From Taxillus chinensis (lineage: Eukaryota; Streptophyta; Magnoliopsida; Santalales; Loranthaceae): 64,000 nucleotides of DNA. Within the stretch, counting starts at the first letter, position 1, and each line of letters starts with the position of its first letter. This document shows, one piece after another, positions 44,820 through 56,728 of the stretch. The DNA is taken from the NCBI GenBank assembly GCA_023512835.1, contig CM042085.1:37092324-37156323 (forward strand), given 5' to 3'. The notes under the pieces are model-generated. The model was not told the DNA's origin. It did not search any database and worked only from the letters and a program-made list of their open reading frames with translations. The position numbers and the translations under genes were made by a program.

Positions 44820-47600
44820 ATTGTAAGGCTTACTGTACTTGAAGATCTTAGTTGCTGCCTGCTCCCATAGTCGCTTAGGCTGTTCTTTAGTACACAAAAA
44901 AAAATCCAGTTAGGATCATACTTCAAATGGTGCCTAATAAAGTAGCAGATATAGGCTCCACAGCTTTCTCCGTTAGGTTATTGGGGAACTTCTCCTATGC
45001 TCAGAATTGTTGAGTTAAGAAGAGCATTGGGAGGCAGAGGAGGTTGACCAATTGATTCGAAGAGTCCACTATGTCTGACAGCATTTGACAAAGTCCAGAG
45101 CAGTGGTCCAAGCTGGCTTCTTCTCATTTCGTGTCCCACAACCTGACGGGAGTCTTGCAGAATAACTCTCTTATCCTTGATAGAGAAGATGGCGAGCATG
45201 TGATGAGGAGTGCTGATCCTATATGGAATGAGAACAGTTGTAAGATCTTTCCATGGCTTATTGTTCTCGGTTGTTCCATTGATGAGGGTCTGAAGGAAGT
45301 CCATTTCAGGAAGATAGTGATCAAGCTAACAAGGTAGGATATCGATTAGATGCTCTTCTTGGTACATGGTGGGGAACAACCTCATCTCTTCCTTCACTGC
45401 CAAGGTAAAGTTGTCAATGTCCTTAGTGGAGAACTGTCCTTTCTCCGACAGTAAGGTGCTTATGTCCGCAGGGGAGAAAGGGGACAGAGATGACAAAAAC
45501 CTTTTTGGGGTGGAGGGAGCAGCACTCGCATATGTTATCATGGCTGCTTGTACACAGCCATCTGTATCATAAGGGTCCAGTTCCGCGTATGATGGGAGAA
45601 ACGTGACTTGCGGAGCCTTAGCGGATGAGGAGGGAGCTGCAGTGGAGGAGCTGGGGTAGTCAGAAGGAGCTGGAGCAGCACTAGACGTTCTAGAGAAGCG
45701 ACTACGTTTGGGAACCGGGAGGCCTAGAGGAAGAGTAAGTGCAGGTCTTTGGCTGGGAACGTCAGTAGTAGCAGGAGCAGTAGTGGAAGGGGATGGATCA
45801 GATGGGGCATTCTCCCCCTGTTTGGCAGATCGGCGAGGAGGGTGAGAGGGATGACCCACAACCTGAGTCAGATCCCGAACGGAAGTGGACAGTTCCGAAA
45901 GAGATTGGATAATAAGGTCCAGCTTCGGATCCAGTGAGAGAGAGGAGTTGGAGAGAGCAGAAAGGATCTGGGTCCTGATTTCATCAACTTTATCAGCAAT
46001 GACCTGGGCCCAGGATCGATTGTCCTCTGCAATACGATTTAGCTGAGCAGAGACCATGGCTTCGGACAGGATCATGGCAAAAGAGGTACGCCCAAGGCCA
46101 AAATCAGGAGCCTTTGAGGACTCCCCCGCATGTAAAGGGGCAGGAGTGCGCAGGGCGGAGAAGTCAGCAGGTGGAGAGAACGGTGGGTTATCAGCAGCAG
46201 CAGCAGGTGTAGCGGAGCCACTTTGACCAGAGAGCTCAATGGTGGGAGTGTCCGCAGGAGTGGAGGGACCAGCCTCCGCAGGGATAGGAGTCCATTCATC
46301 GTGAGCAGGTCCGGAAGAGGCAGCAGCAGTAGGAGGTGTGGCCTGAAGCAGAGACGGCGTTAGAAAGCCATGTTCAGAGTTCCAAGCAATCATGGCCTCC
46401 GGGGATTGGGTATGTTTGGTGTAATACACCCGGAGAGCAGATTCAGGGATGTCTCAGGTGTGGGGGAGGCTGAAATGGAGCTAGCGGTCGATCGGGATGT
46501 CGGTGGGAAGATGGTCGAGGTAGTCTTGAGGATCAACAATGCTTCGCGGAGAGGTGGCTGGAGGAGAGGTAGGTATGTCAGTGATGACGGCAGCAATAGC
46601 CGCAGTAACCGGAGAGGCGAGTGTAGGAGCATCAACAGCATCATCGGCAAGAGGAGGGATAGAAGCAGGGGCATCAGCAGGAGGGGCTGAAGAAACAGTC
46701 TCATGATGAAGCGGCTGAGAGGGCCCTGCAGCATCAGAAGGATTAGCGCGAATGCTGTGCTGCGAACCGCGGGAGCGTGCCGAAGCGGCAATGGACCAGA
46801 TGTGGGAAGACCGGTGTGTGAAGCTAACCTCGTGACCCGAGCTGGGGGCTGGGTCACCAATAGAACTATCTTGATATTCCAATACAACAACGTGCGCACG
46901 AGAGACAGAAGGACGGCGGACAGTGAGCGTCCCATCGGAGGTGAGATGAGGAAAGTAAAAGTTCTGCGGGAAGGGAATCGTCAACTGGTCCTGGAACTGC
47001 GCGGGACGTAGATGTCTGAAAATTTGTGAGAGAATCCATCCAAAAGACGAATTCAGTTTGCCATTCCACATCACCCGAAATAAAAAATTGCCCCTGTCAA
47101 GAGGCAATTGCTCAAAGACCACGTACATCGCCAGGAGCAAATCGTATGGGACTGAGTCAAAAGCCATAAAGCGAGCCAGTAAGCACCGGCTGAGTATGGT
47201 GGCCATACAGCGATAGGGGCCTTGAAAAGACTTCAACTTGTATTCCTTCACCTTGGAGGGACATCCCATGGTAGTAGCCATGGTTTGAGCGCTCGGCTTG
47301 TAATCACTGCCGATTGGGAAATGGAAGACGTCACGGATCACTTGAGGGGTGATCTTAACGGGTTGACCTCGGATACCAGAGACAATAGACTGGTCACTGG
47401 ATTCGAAGTGCTCATAGAAACTTTGGACGTCTGAAATGAGAAGATCAGCCGGGGCAGAGACGATGTCGGGGAGACCACTGGAGGCTAGCAAGGAGCGAAC
47501 CTCGTCGAGCCAGGCAGGAGGGTCGGAAATGCCGCCCAGTCGACAAGATGGCAGGAACAACGCCGTGGAGAGCGGGAGATGCCATTGTAATTTGAAGATT
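44820..47600 (-). pseudogene. copia-2 third ORF, broken copy of the ULP1-like fusion
   Basis: It has the same architecture as 10995-13730: N-domain (RGQPVKITPQVIRDVFHFP, SFQGPYRCMATILSRCLLA, SVPYDLLLAMY), a Ser/Pro/Ala-rich middle, a coiled-coil-like segment (IADKVDEIRTQILSALSNSS), a basic cluster (PKRSRFSR) and a C-terminal protease-like domain keeping His (ISTPHHMLAIF), Asp (VILQDSRQ) and the Cys context (GESCGAYICY). In-frame stops lie near 46480, 46454, 45325 and 44980, and a frame change occurs near 47560. The stops look like C-to-T or G-to-A changes. The N-terminal start is uncertain. Confidence 0.85.
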
Positions 47601-49287
47601 TTAGGAGAAGCAAAGGGAGGTGTTTGGAGAATAGAGAGCAACAAGGGTTTAGGGTTCTTAGAAGTGAAAGCGATAGCCTCGCGCTCGCGTGAGAGTTCAG
47701 GATAAATAGGACCCGTTCCGTGGAAGCCAGCGGGTCTCGGGGTTAAGCGAGATGAGCAGTGATCCGCCTGACAATCCGATGTCATTAGACTTGATGTATT
47801 AGCAACGTCGAGTACACTGATGACGTGGCGGCCGTGCTAACCATGCAATAATGACAGCTTTATGCATACTACCAAATTTTGAAAAGACAAATTACCAGAC
47901 TCGAGACGTGTATTAAATGAACCATCATTATTCCTCCTCAAAAAGATGTGATGAAAGATAATCACTTGGTTTATCGCGAATTGAGAATTCCAGGAGTTAG
48001 GAGGAATTAAACCGACTCTCATCCGGGCTAGATATTGTCCATGTGAACTATATCCGGATGATAGACAAACTGAGTCCATAATAAGAAAGTACTGAAGAAG
48101 ATTCCTTTGCTGTCTTGAAGTCAGAATAACGAAGAAGTACCACAACACTTCAAATCCGAGACATCAGACTTAATATAGCAATGAAGTGCAAAGAAAATCT
48201 GAACCTGTAGCTTCATAAAGTTTAAACTAAAAGAATAGAAGACTTAACAGGTTGAGTTAGTACAGATATGGAACAAATAGTTTAAGTAAAAACATCATAA
48301 TCCGAACTACGAAGAAACAAAACTTATACATATGAAAGAATAGTAACAAGACATATATAGGAATTATGATCAGTTTACTAAAGAAAATGCATATGACAAA
48401 TGATAAACACATAAGTTCATTTTGGTCAACATAGTGAATCCTTCATACTGACAGTGGTAGCTAAGATTAATTAATTCTATATGAATTTATTCAACCAAGG
48501 ATTCATGAGTGAGTGTGAAAGAAAGAACACATGCTGGATGAGTAAAAAGTTTGATTGTAATTGCTAAAATGCAAAAGATGAAGAAGAAAGACATACTATC
48601 ACACCACAATTCCGATCCAACAATGCATATCCAGTCAGATCAACAAGTGAGAGTTTGGAGGAAGGAGTATCCGAGACATATCAGGGGTTCAGACATTTGC
48701 TCCCCCTTAGATCATGCGATCCTCTCGAGGAAGAAATCCCCCTCAGATAGATAGCCAGGAAAGAGGTCACGAGACATATAAGGAGAGTATTACTTGATTA
48801 ATAGTGAAAGCATTTTCTCCCCCTTAGACCATGCGATCCTCTCGATAGACATTTCCTGCTTGTAATGATTCGTGAGAAAATGCTGTCTATCCTTGATAAA
48901 ACTCTACTTGCAGAGCTGATCAGACTGCAACAATGAATACATCCACCAGACATTCCGAGCTAACCCTTTTCCATTCTTCAATAGTGCATGTTAGAAATTC
49001 CATTCAAAATGAGAAATCATTAAACATGTGGTGATGGACGAAAAATGAATCATGAAGTCCTAAGGAGGGTTTATTCATATAAAGTTAATTATGTTTGCTT
49101 TACCGCACTGCAGTCTGGAGACACAAGCATCCTCCCATTATGAAAAATGAGATTAATATCAGAAGCATGAAGCAAGTCTATCAGTAAAGACCTATCAGCG
49201 TTAAGCACAGTATAAGTCTTGCACTTTCAATAAATACGCAATGCATGTTCTGAAGAAAAACTACTGTTGAGTAATTTAAATGAGAAG
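47601..49287 (-). other. copia-2 spacer between pol and third ORF
   Basis: Non-coding. It has CTCCCCCTTAGATCATGCGA at 48698 and CTCCCCCTTAGACCATGCGA at 48820, the same doubled purine-tract motif as in copia-1. ATTATTCCTCCTCAAAA near 47930 is also shared. Confidence 0.6.
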
Positions 49288-50685
49288 TTAAGCAGAAAAG
49301 TCAAGCATACCTAGTTTTAAGAGTAGTTCAGAGAATCTTGCATCAGGTAGGGGCTTTGTAAGTATGTCCGCTAGTTGATCTTCAGTTGCAACATGTTCCA
49401 GAGATATATGCTTTTTGAGAACATGGTCGTGAATAAAGTGATACCGGACCTCAATGTGCTTAGTCTTTGGGTGCATGAAAGAATTGTTGCTGATTGCAAT
49501 TGCACTGGTGTTGTCGCAGTAGAGTGGAACTGATGTCATGTTGAAACCATAGTCAGTAAGTTGACTTTGCATCCAGAGAAGCTGTGTGCAGCAACTCCCA
49601 GTAGCTATATATTCCGCCTCAGCAGTAGAGGTTGATACGGAATTCTGCTTCTTACTGAACCATGAAATTAATCTATTTCCTAAGAACTGACACGTACCAC
49701 TTGTGCTCTTCCTGTCAATGCGACACTCGGCGAAGTCAGCATCAGAATATCCGGATAAGGTGAAGTTGGACTCCTTTGGATACCAGAGTCCCAAATTCAC
49801 GGTCCCTTTGAGATACCTTAATATCCGTTTGACGTGAAGCATATGCGACTCTTTGGGATTCGCCTGATACCTTGCACAGATGCAAGTTGCAAACATAATG
49901 TCCGGGCGACTTGCTGTAAGGTACAGTAAGGATCCTATCATCCCTCTGTACTCACTCACATTCACTAATTTGCCATTTACATCGGGATCTAAGTTTGCAC
50001 TGACTGGCATAGGAGTCTTGACAGGAGATGAACCTTCCATACCAAACTTCTTGATTAAGTCACGTGTGTACTTAGCTTGGTTAATGAAGATCTCTCCCAT
50101 CATACTCATTTCGAACTTGCTAGTCATCAACTTAGCAAACTTTTCACAAAGCTTTGGATTTGATGATCCGAAAATAATATCATCTACATATATCTGTACG
50201 ATCAGAGTATGTCCTTTCTCTTTTCGTAGGAATAACGTGGTGTCTATCTTCCCCTTTTGAAAGTTGTGAGCAAGCAGGAATTCTGACAGTGTGTCGTACC
50301 AGGCTCTGGGAGCTTGCTTCAATCCGTACAAGGCTTTCCATAGCTTGTAGACTAGATGTCCAGCCTTGGGTTCAATGAATCCTGGAGATTGATCAACATA
50401 CACGTCCTCTTGAAGGTCTCCATTTAGAAATGCGCTCTTAACATCCATTTGATAAACAATAAAATTTTCATATGAAGCATACGCCAGAAACATTCTAATT
50501 GCCTCAAGTCTTGCTACTGGAGCGAAAGTCTCGTCATAATCTATTCCTTCTTCTTGACAATAACCCTTGGCTACCAGTCTAGCTTTGTTCCGGATTACTA
50601 TTCCATCTGCATCCAGCTTGTTCCGGAACACCCATTTTACTCCAATGACTTGTTGAGACTTTGGCCTTGGTACTAGTGTCCACAC
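49288..50685 (-). pseudogene. copia-2 reverse transcriptase and RNase H, open but with a 15-residue deletion
   Basis: A single 465-codon frame: [57 protein letters not shown], the YVDDIIFGS box, then RNase H with [34 protein letters not shown] and a [11 protein letters not shown] end. Compared with the other copies, 15 residues including the YFLGIEV motif are missing after SMMGE (about 50090-50100), a clean in-frame loss of 45 bp. Upstream the chain is cut by stops near 50717 and in the integrase, so it is not part of a full polyprotein. Confidence 0.88.
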
Positions 50686-51772
50686 ATCATTTCTCTTAAA
50701 TTGATTAAGCTCTTCTTACATTGCTTCAAACTAGTTTGAGTCCTGAAGAGCTTCATCTACCACCTTTGGTTCTATTTGAGATAGAAAACATGAGTAAAGA
50801 CACATGTTAGAGGTGGCTGCTCTTGTTCTTACACCAACAGTAGGATCACCAATCACTTGATCTGAAGGGTGGTTTCTTGTCCACCTATAATTCTGTGCAT
50901 ATGATGGTGGATCCTCAAATATTTGAAGCTCTGCCAGACAAGGTGGTTCAGGTTGAGGTGAGTCTTCTGGTTGAGCTTCTTACGGACCTGATGTTTCAGT
51001 ATTAATAGGTCTTGGAGAACTTAAAGGTTCTCCAGTACTATTTATTTCCGTATTTACTGGTCCGGAAGGACTTGAAGGTACTCCAGGATTTTGGATATCC
51101 GTAAGAATGTGTCCGGAGTTTAATGGAAATCCAGAGTCCGATTCGTCCGTAGCATCATCCGTATCATTTCTTCGTGCTTCACCGGTGCCACGTGATTGGT
51201 CAGTATGTGTGACAGAAACATTCATAAACTTTGAATAGTCGATGTTGTCGTCCTGATCCTGCACATTAGAACTTGGAGAACCAACTTTTGACCAATCCAG
51301 GTTAGCTTCATCAAAAGTCACATGGATAGATTCTTCAACTTTAAGAAGTTTTCTATTAAAGATTTGATAAGCCTTACTATGTAGTGAGTATCGGACAAAT
51401 ATCTCATCATTAGATTTTGGTTCAAATTTATTCCGGGGTTCTTTGCCGTTGTTCAAAACGTAGCAAGTAAACCCAAAAGCTCTGAAATGTGAAATTGAGG
51501 GCTTTCGTCCTCTCCACATCTCATAGGGTGTTTTCATGGTAAATTTATTTATCAGAGTTCTATTTTGAACATAGCAGGCAGTGGACACAGCTTCGGCCCA
51601 TAGACTAAGAGAAAGCTTTGCTCCTGCTAACATAGATCTGCCCGCCTCGACTAAAGTGCGATTCTTGCGCTCAGTTATCCTATTTTGTTATGGAGTTCTA
51701 GGTGCAGAGAAGTCATGCTGAATGCCCTATTCAGAACAATATGACCTCATATTTGAAAAATCAAATTCTGTA
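50686..51772 (-). pseudogene. copia-2 integrase, C-terminal part
   Basis: It reads from the catalytic Glu region (ERKNRTLVEAGRSMLAG) to the linker (NKFEPKSNDEIFV, SFEESD-type Ser/Asp-rich region, QVIGDPTVGVRTR). A stop replaces a Gln in the PQQN motif near 51690, and others lie near 50983 and 50717. It is interrupted at 51772 and resumes at 57725. Confidence 0.85.
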
Positions 51773-51990
51773 TGTTGGGTCTCTAACATCCCATAGATCA
51801 ATCCCACATCAGTTAGGGCGAACATTGAGGTCGTCCTAATGAGGTGGCTCATGTGCACCTTGTCACAACACGTTTTAACGGGTCGCGGCCCATTAGAAAC
51901 AAATCCGTACGGGCTGCGGCCCATGGGTGGGCGCGCGAGTGCCAAAGCGGACAATATTGTGACAGTGAGTGCCCTAGCCGAGGTCCATCA
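51773..51990 (+). mobile_element. Short TRIM-like LTR (218 bp)
   Basis: TGTTGGGTCTC to GAGGTCCATCA, with GTCGCGGCCCATTAGAAAC and AAAGCGGACAATATTGTGAC blocks of a kind I recognise from short repeated plant LTRs of the TRIM/small-LTR type. It is followed after two bases by an iMet primer site. No second copy is present at the right end. Confidence 0.6.
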
Positions 51991-51992
51991 AG

Positions 51993-52005
51993 TGGTATCA
52001 GAGCA
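51993..52005 (+). promoter_or_regulatory. Primer-binding site (tRNA-iMet) of hybrid
   Basis: TGGTATCAGAGCA. The word CCATCAAGTGGTATCAGAGC is shared with the copia-1 LTR/primer border, marking a possible switch point. Confidence 0.9.
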
Positions 52006-52051
52006 AGTTCTATTTGTTCTAAGCAGAGATCCCACTCTTTCACTCTCAGCA

Positions 52052-53268
52052 ATGGCCGAAGAAAGCAGTATGCTATTCAACACTCGCCTTAACTCCGGAG
52101 GTGCACAAGAGCCCATCCCGAATCGAAGTAGCAGTGAAAACATCGACCCACCTCAACCTACTGCTGCCTCCACTGCTCAACCACGGAGTTCTGGTTTTAC
52201 TCTGACAAAACTGCCCAAATTTACACTTGAGCTTTTCTCCAGTGGAAAGCTCGCATGAAGATGTTCGTGGTATGCCGTGACCATCTCATGTGGCCCTGTC
52301 TTCATTAGGAGATTCCAATTCCGATGACTATTGGAGAACATGGAGTTAGAAGGCCAAAGACGGATGCCGAACTTACCAACAATGAAAGAGCCTGGCAGTG
52401 CGCTAGTGAAAAGGCTCTGGCTTACGTTACATCGTCTTTGGATTCCGAGGCTTTCACGGACGTCCAGGGCTGCACGTCAGCAAAAGCTGTCTGGGATAAA
52501 CTGACAATCCTCTATGAGGGAAGTCAGTCCCAGATGCAAAACGTGATATGTGCTCTCAGACAGAATTTGAGAGTTTCAATCACAAACCTGGTGAATCCCT
52601 TGAGAGTATCTATCGGAGATTTGGCAAACTCATTCTAGAGCTAAAAACTATCAATGAATACTACACTCTGTCTCAAATCAATAACAAGTTCTTTCGATCG
52701 TTGCCGGATCGCTACTACTCCAAGCAGCTCCAGATGCAAGCTGACAAAAACTGGCCGTTTACTGCCCTTAAAGAAATATACGGAGAGCTTCGGACTCATG
52801 AGGTCAGATTCAGATACACTGACCATGATGAGAAAATAGCTTGGAAAGAAAAAGAGGTAGCCCTCAAAGCTACGGAATGCTCCAGTAATCATCAAGAGGA
52901 TGATACTGATGAATCAGAGAATTCTGACTCAGACGCAGAAGAGGAAATAGCTCTTCTTGTTAAATCCTTTGAACGATTCCTTCGGAAAAGTAGAAAAGGA
53001 TTCAGAAGAGGCTCCTCATCATCCAGAAGGAAGGAACGATCGGAGTCGAGCTCCCAAGAATGCTTTAATTGTGGGAAACCCGGTCATTGGCCAAGGAATG
53101 CAGATCCAAATCTAAGATGGCAGAGAAAAGTGACAAGGTTACTCCTCGACGTACCACCTCAGACAACAGCAAGAACAAGAGGAAGGCACTCGTGACAAAG
53201 TACATCAGTGGCTCGGAAGAAGAGGAGGAATCCTCGGATGATGAGCCAACTCCTAAGCCGAACGTCTG
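52052..53268 (+). pseudogene. Hybrid gag, N-terminal part
   Basis: It starts at ATG 52052 (MAEESSMLFNTRLNSGG). The frame breaks near 52240. Two open pieces (52324-52638, 52548-53195) overlap where a segment with the VSITNL and SIYRRFGKLIL words is partly doubled in different frames. UBN2-like gag blocks (WQCASEKALAYVTSS, FFRSLPDRYYSKQLQMQ) and an acidic stretch follow. The zinc knuckle CFNCGKPGHW at 53061-53090 keeps its His, but a 1-base loss then shifts the frame before the last Cys. Confidence 0.87.
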
Positions 53269-54349
53269 CCTCATGGCAAATACTAAGGTACCTTCTATCT
53301 CTGAGCTCATGAGTAAAATAGAATCTCTTATTACTGAACGTGATCATGAAAAGAATGAGAGACTAATAATTACTCAAATGTACAAAGATATGGAAAGTCA
53401 GAATAAACGTCTTGAATTTACTATTACTAGACTTGAAAAGGACATAGCTGACTTCAGAGGAAAAAAAGCTTGGTATCACGATCTAAGGGCTGAAAATCAT
53501 CTGCTAAATACCAATCTCTCAGGCCTAAAAGTTATTGTAAAAAGACTCGAGAATGAACTTGAACAAGAAAAGGAAATAAATCGTAAGTGGCTTAAATCCA
53601 GGGAAATAGCCTCTTCATTTAGGACTGATCCGGATAATGTTCGAGTCAAACCTGGCCTAGGCTCAGAATCATCAACCTCCAATGCTCAAGCTACTGAGTG
53701 TCCTCCGGATTTCACTCCAAAACTAACCAACTTATATCTTGTTAGTACGTCTAAACCGTTGGATGGTTTCATTTCAGGTGGCACCATAGTTTATGACTGT
53801 GGAGTCGAGGCTGTTATTGCACTTCTCGAAGCAGTAGCACCCGTAACTAATGATGAAGGGAAGGCTGCTGCAGTTAAAGCCAAAACTGTAGCACCTAAAA
53901 AGAAAGGAAAGGCAAAGGCTAACGCATCTAGGGCCAAGAGCGTGTCACCCAAACGCAATGGATTAGGCCATAGGGAACAGAGTAGAAAGTCTGTAAAATC
54001 TAAGAGACCTGTATCCCCTGTCTGTACTCCGCATTATAGTGTCTGTTCCATCTGTAGGGAAATAGGTCATTATCACTATGAATGTTGGAGTTTATCTGAT
54101 AACTGGCTTTATAATCAAATTCGTACCAATAAAGATCAGTTCAATAAAAAGGGTTCTTCAAGCAAAACAAAGTCTAAACCTCAAAGGAGTATCTCTCCCA
54201 AGATAACCCAAATAAAAGAAGCAGCTAAAACTAACAAATTAAAGTCAACTTGGAGAGCTAAAAGTCCTAGCAAAGTCAAATCCGAAACTGTTGACATTAC
54301 TGCTGTTCTTTCTAACTGCCCGAAACAAGTTTGGGCACCAAAAGTGTAA
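53069..54349 (+). pseudogene. Hybrid gag C-terminal part: coiled coil and second zinc knuckle
   Basis: An uninterrupted 426-codon frame. It has AKECRSKSKMAEKSDKVTPR, an acidic run (SGSEEEEESSDDEPTP), a ~110-residue charged helical segment with heptads (SELMSKIESL to ENELEQEKEINR), a basic region (PKKKGKAKANASRAKS), CCHC CSICREIGHYHYEC near 54043-54084 and the KQVWAPKV end. It stops just before protease. It is the best preserved version of this region in the window, but it is separated from the gag start by a frameshift. Confidence 0.85.
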
Positions 54350-56425
54350 ACTGCTATTTTTCAGGAGCATCTCTGGAATGTACTGCCGGATCACTTGAAG
54401 TTAAAGATTAATCAAAGCAAGTGGATCCTCGATAGTGGATGCTCCGGACATATGACGGGTGATCAGACTCTGCTTGTAGAAGTTAATGAAAAACGAGGTC
54501 CATCCGTTTCATATGGCGACAAGAGCAAAGGAAAGACTGTCGGGTATGGCACTTTAACCAACGGCTGTGTATCAATCACTAGAGTTGCACTAGTCGAAGG
54601 TTTGAAGCATAATTTGCTAAGTGTCAGTAATTTATGTGACAAAGGATTTACTATTTCCTTTATGTCCAACACCTGTATAGTAAGGGAAAACTTATCCGGA
54701 GATGTTAAGTTATCCGGATCAAGAGATGGGGACATATACTCAGTGGTCTTAAGAAATAATTCTTCTGACCCTGTATGCTTCATCACTAAAGCTTCAGATA
54801 AAGATAGTTGGTTATGGCACAAGCGATGCGCACATTTAAACTTTAAGACACTGTCTAAGTTAACATCACTTGATCTTGTCACTGGTTTACCTAAACTCAA
54901 ATACTCCAGAGACACTCTCTGTCGAGAATGCCAACTTGGCAAACAGACCAAACATAGCTTTAAGAGCAAATCAGTTAACTCAATATCTGCTCCTCTGCAA
55001 CTTCTTCATATGGACCTCTGTGGTCCTATTTCTGTTCCTTCGATGGCTGGTGCGAGATATACCCTTGTGGTTATCGATGATTTCACCAGATACACATGGG
55101 TGATGTTCCTGAAATCAAAAGGTCAAACTTTTGAGCATCTTGTAGATCTTTTCAACTGGATAAGCAACTCACAAGGACTGAGCATAAAGTGCATCAGGAG
55201 TGATCATGGTACAGAATTTGATTTTTCAGAAATGAGATCATATTGTTCTGAACAGGGCATTCAAAGACGACTTCTCTGCGCCCGAACTCCACAACAAAAT
55301 GGGGTAGCTGAGCGCAAGAATCGTACTTTAGTCGAGGCTGGCAGATCTATGTTAGCAGGGGCAACGCTTCCTCTCAGTTTATGGGCTGAAGCTGTGTCCA
55401 CTGCCTGCTATGTTCAGAACAGAACTCTAATAAATAAATCTACCATGAAAACACCCTATGAGATTTGGAGAGGACGAAAGCCTTCAATTTCACATTTCAG
55501 AGCTTTTGGGTGTACTTGCTATATATTGATAAATGGCAAAGAAACCCAGAATAAATTTGAACCAAAATCTGATAATGGGATTTTTGTCGGGTACTCATTA
55601 CATAGCAAGGCTTATCGGGTCTTCAATAGAAAACTTTTTAAAGTTGAAGAATTTATCCATGTGACCTTTGATGAAACTAATCTTGATTGGTCAAAAGTTG
55701 CTTCTTCAAGTTCAAATGTACAGGTCCCGGACAGCAACATCGACTATTCGAAGTTTATGAATGTTCTTGTTACACATTCTGACCAACCACATTTCATCAG
55801 CGAGGCACAAAGAAATTATATGGATGATACTACGGATGATTCGGACTTAGGACTACCATTAAGCTCCGAACATACTCTTTCGGATACCCAAAATTCCGGA
55901 GCACCTTCAAGCCCGTCCGGACCAATTAACACTGAAAGAAACAGTGTTGAAGAACTACCTAGCTCTGCCGTACCTTCTAATACGGAAACATCTAGTCCGG
56001 AAGAAGCTCAACCAGCAGATATACCTGAACCACTTAATCTGGTAGAGTTTCAAATTATTCAAGATCAACCATCACATGCACAGAATTATAGATGGACACG
56101 AAACCATCCCTCAGATCAAGTGATTGGTGATCCTACTGCTGGTGTAAGAACAAGAGCAACCACTTTCAACATGTGTCTTTACTCATGTTTTCTATCTCAA
56201 ATAGAACCAAAAGTGGTAGATGAAGCTCTTCAGGATTCGAATTGGATAGAAGCTATGCAAGAAGAGCTGAATCAATTTAAGAGAAATAATGTGTGGACTC
56301 TAGTACCAAGGCCTAAGTCTCAGCAAGTCATTGGAGTTAAATGGGTGTTCCAGAACAAGCTTGATACGGATGGAATAGTAATCCGGAACAAAGCCAGACT
56401 GGTAGCCAAAGGATATCGTCAATAA
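54350..56425 (+). pseudogene. Hybrid protease, integrase and start of RT
   Basis: The 676-codon open frame from 54395 has protease DSG at residues 13-15, the integrase zinc finger H142/H147/C176/C179, catalytic D207, D270 and E306 (D-D35-E), the Ser-rich linker and the first RT blocks ([23 protein letters not shown]). A TAA follows directly after KGYRQ at 56423-56425, where the other copies read on. Its core is fully conserved. Confidence 0.9.
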
Positions 56426-56728
56426 GAAGGAATAGACTATAATGAGACCTTTGCTCCGGTAGCAAGACTTGAGGCAATCCGAATGTTTCTGGCGTATGCT
56501 TCATATGAAAACTTCATAGTTTATCAAATGGACGTCAAGAGCGCATTCCTGAATGGAGATCTTCAAGAGGAGGTGTACGTTGAACAACCTCCCGGTTTCA
56601 TTGAACCTAAGGCAGGACATCTAGTCTACAAGCTTCGGAAAGCTTTATATGGTTTAAAGCAAGCTCCAAGAGCCTGGTACGACACACTGTCAGAATTCCT
56701 ACTTGCTCACAACTTCCAAAAAGGGAAG
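56426..56728 (+). pseudogene. Hybrid RT fragment, cut before YVDD
   Basis: It continues RT ([41 protein letters not shown]) and then jumps at about 56729 into spacer sequence. The YVDD box and RNase H are absent, so no active RT can come from this copy. Confidence 0.88.

Noticed and set aside
51773..51990. Cassandra-type TRIM with 5S rRNA promoter
   Set aside because: I see no recognisable 5S A-box/C-box sequence in the 218 bp; only a generic short-LTR call is kept.
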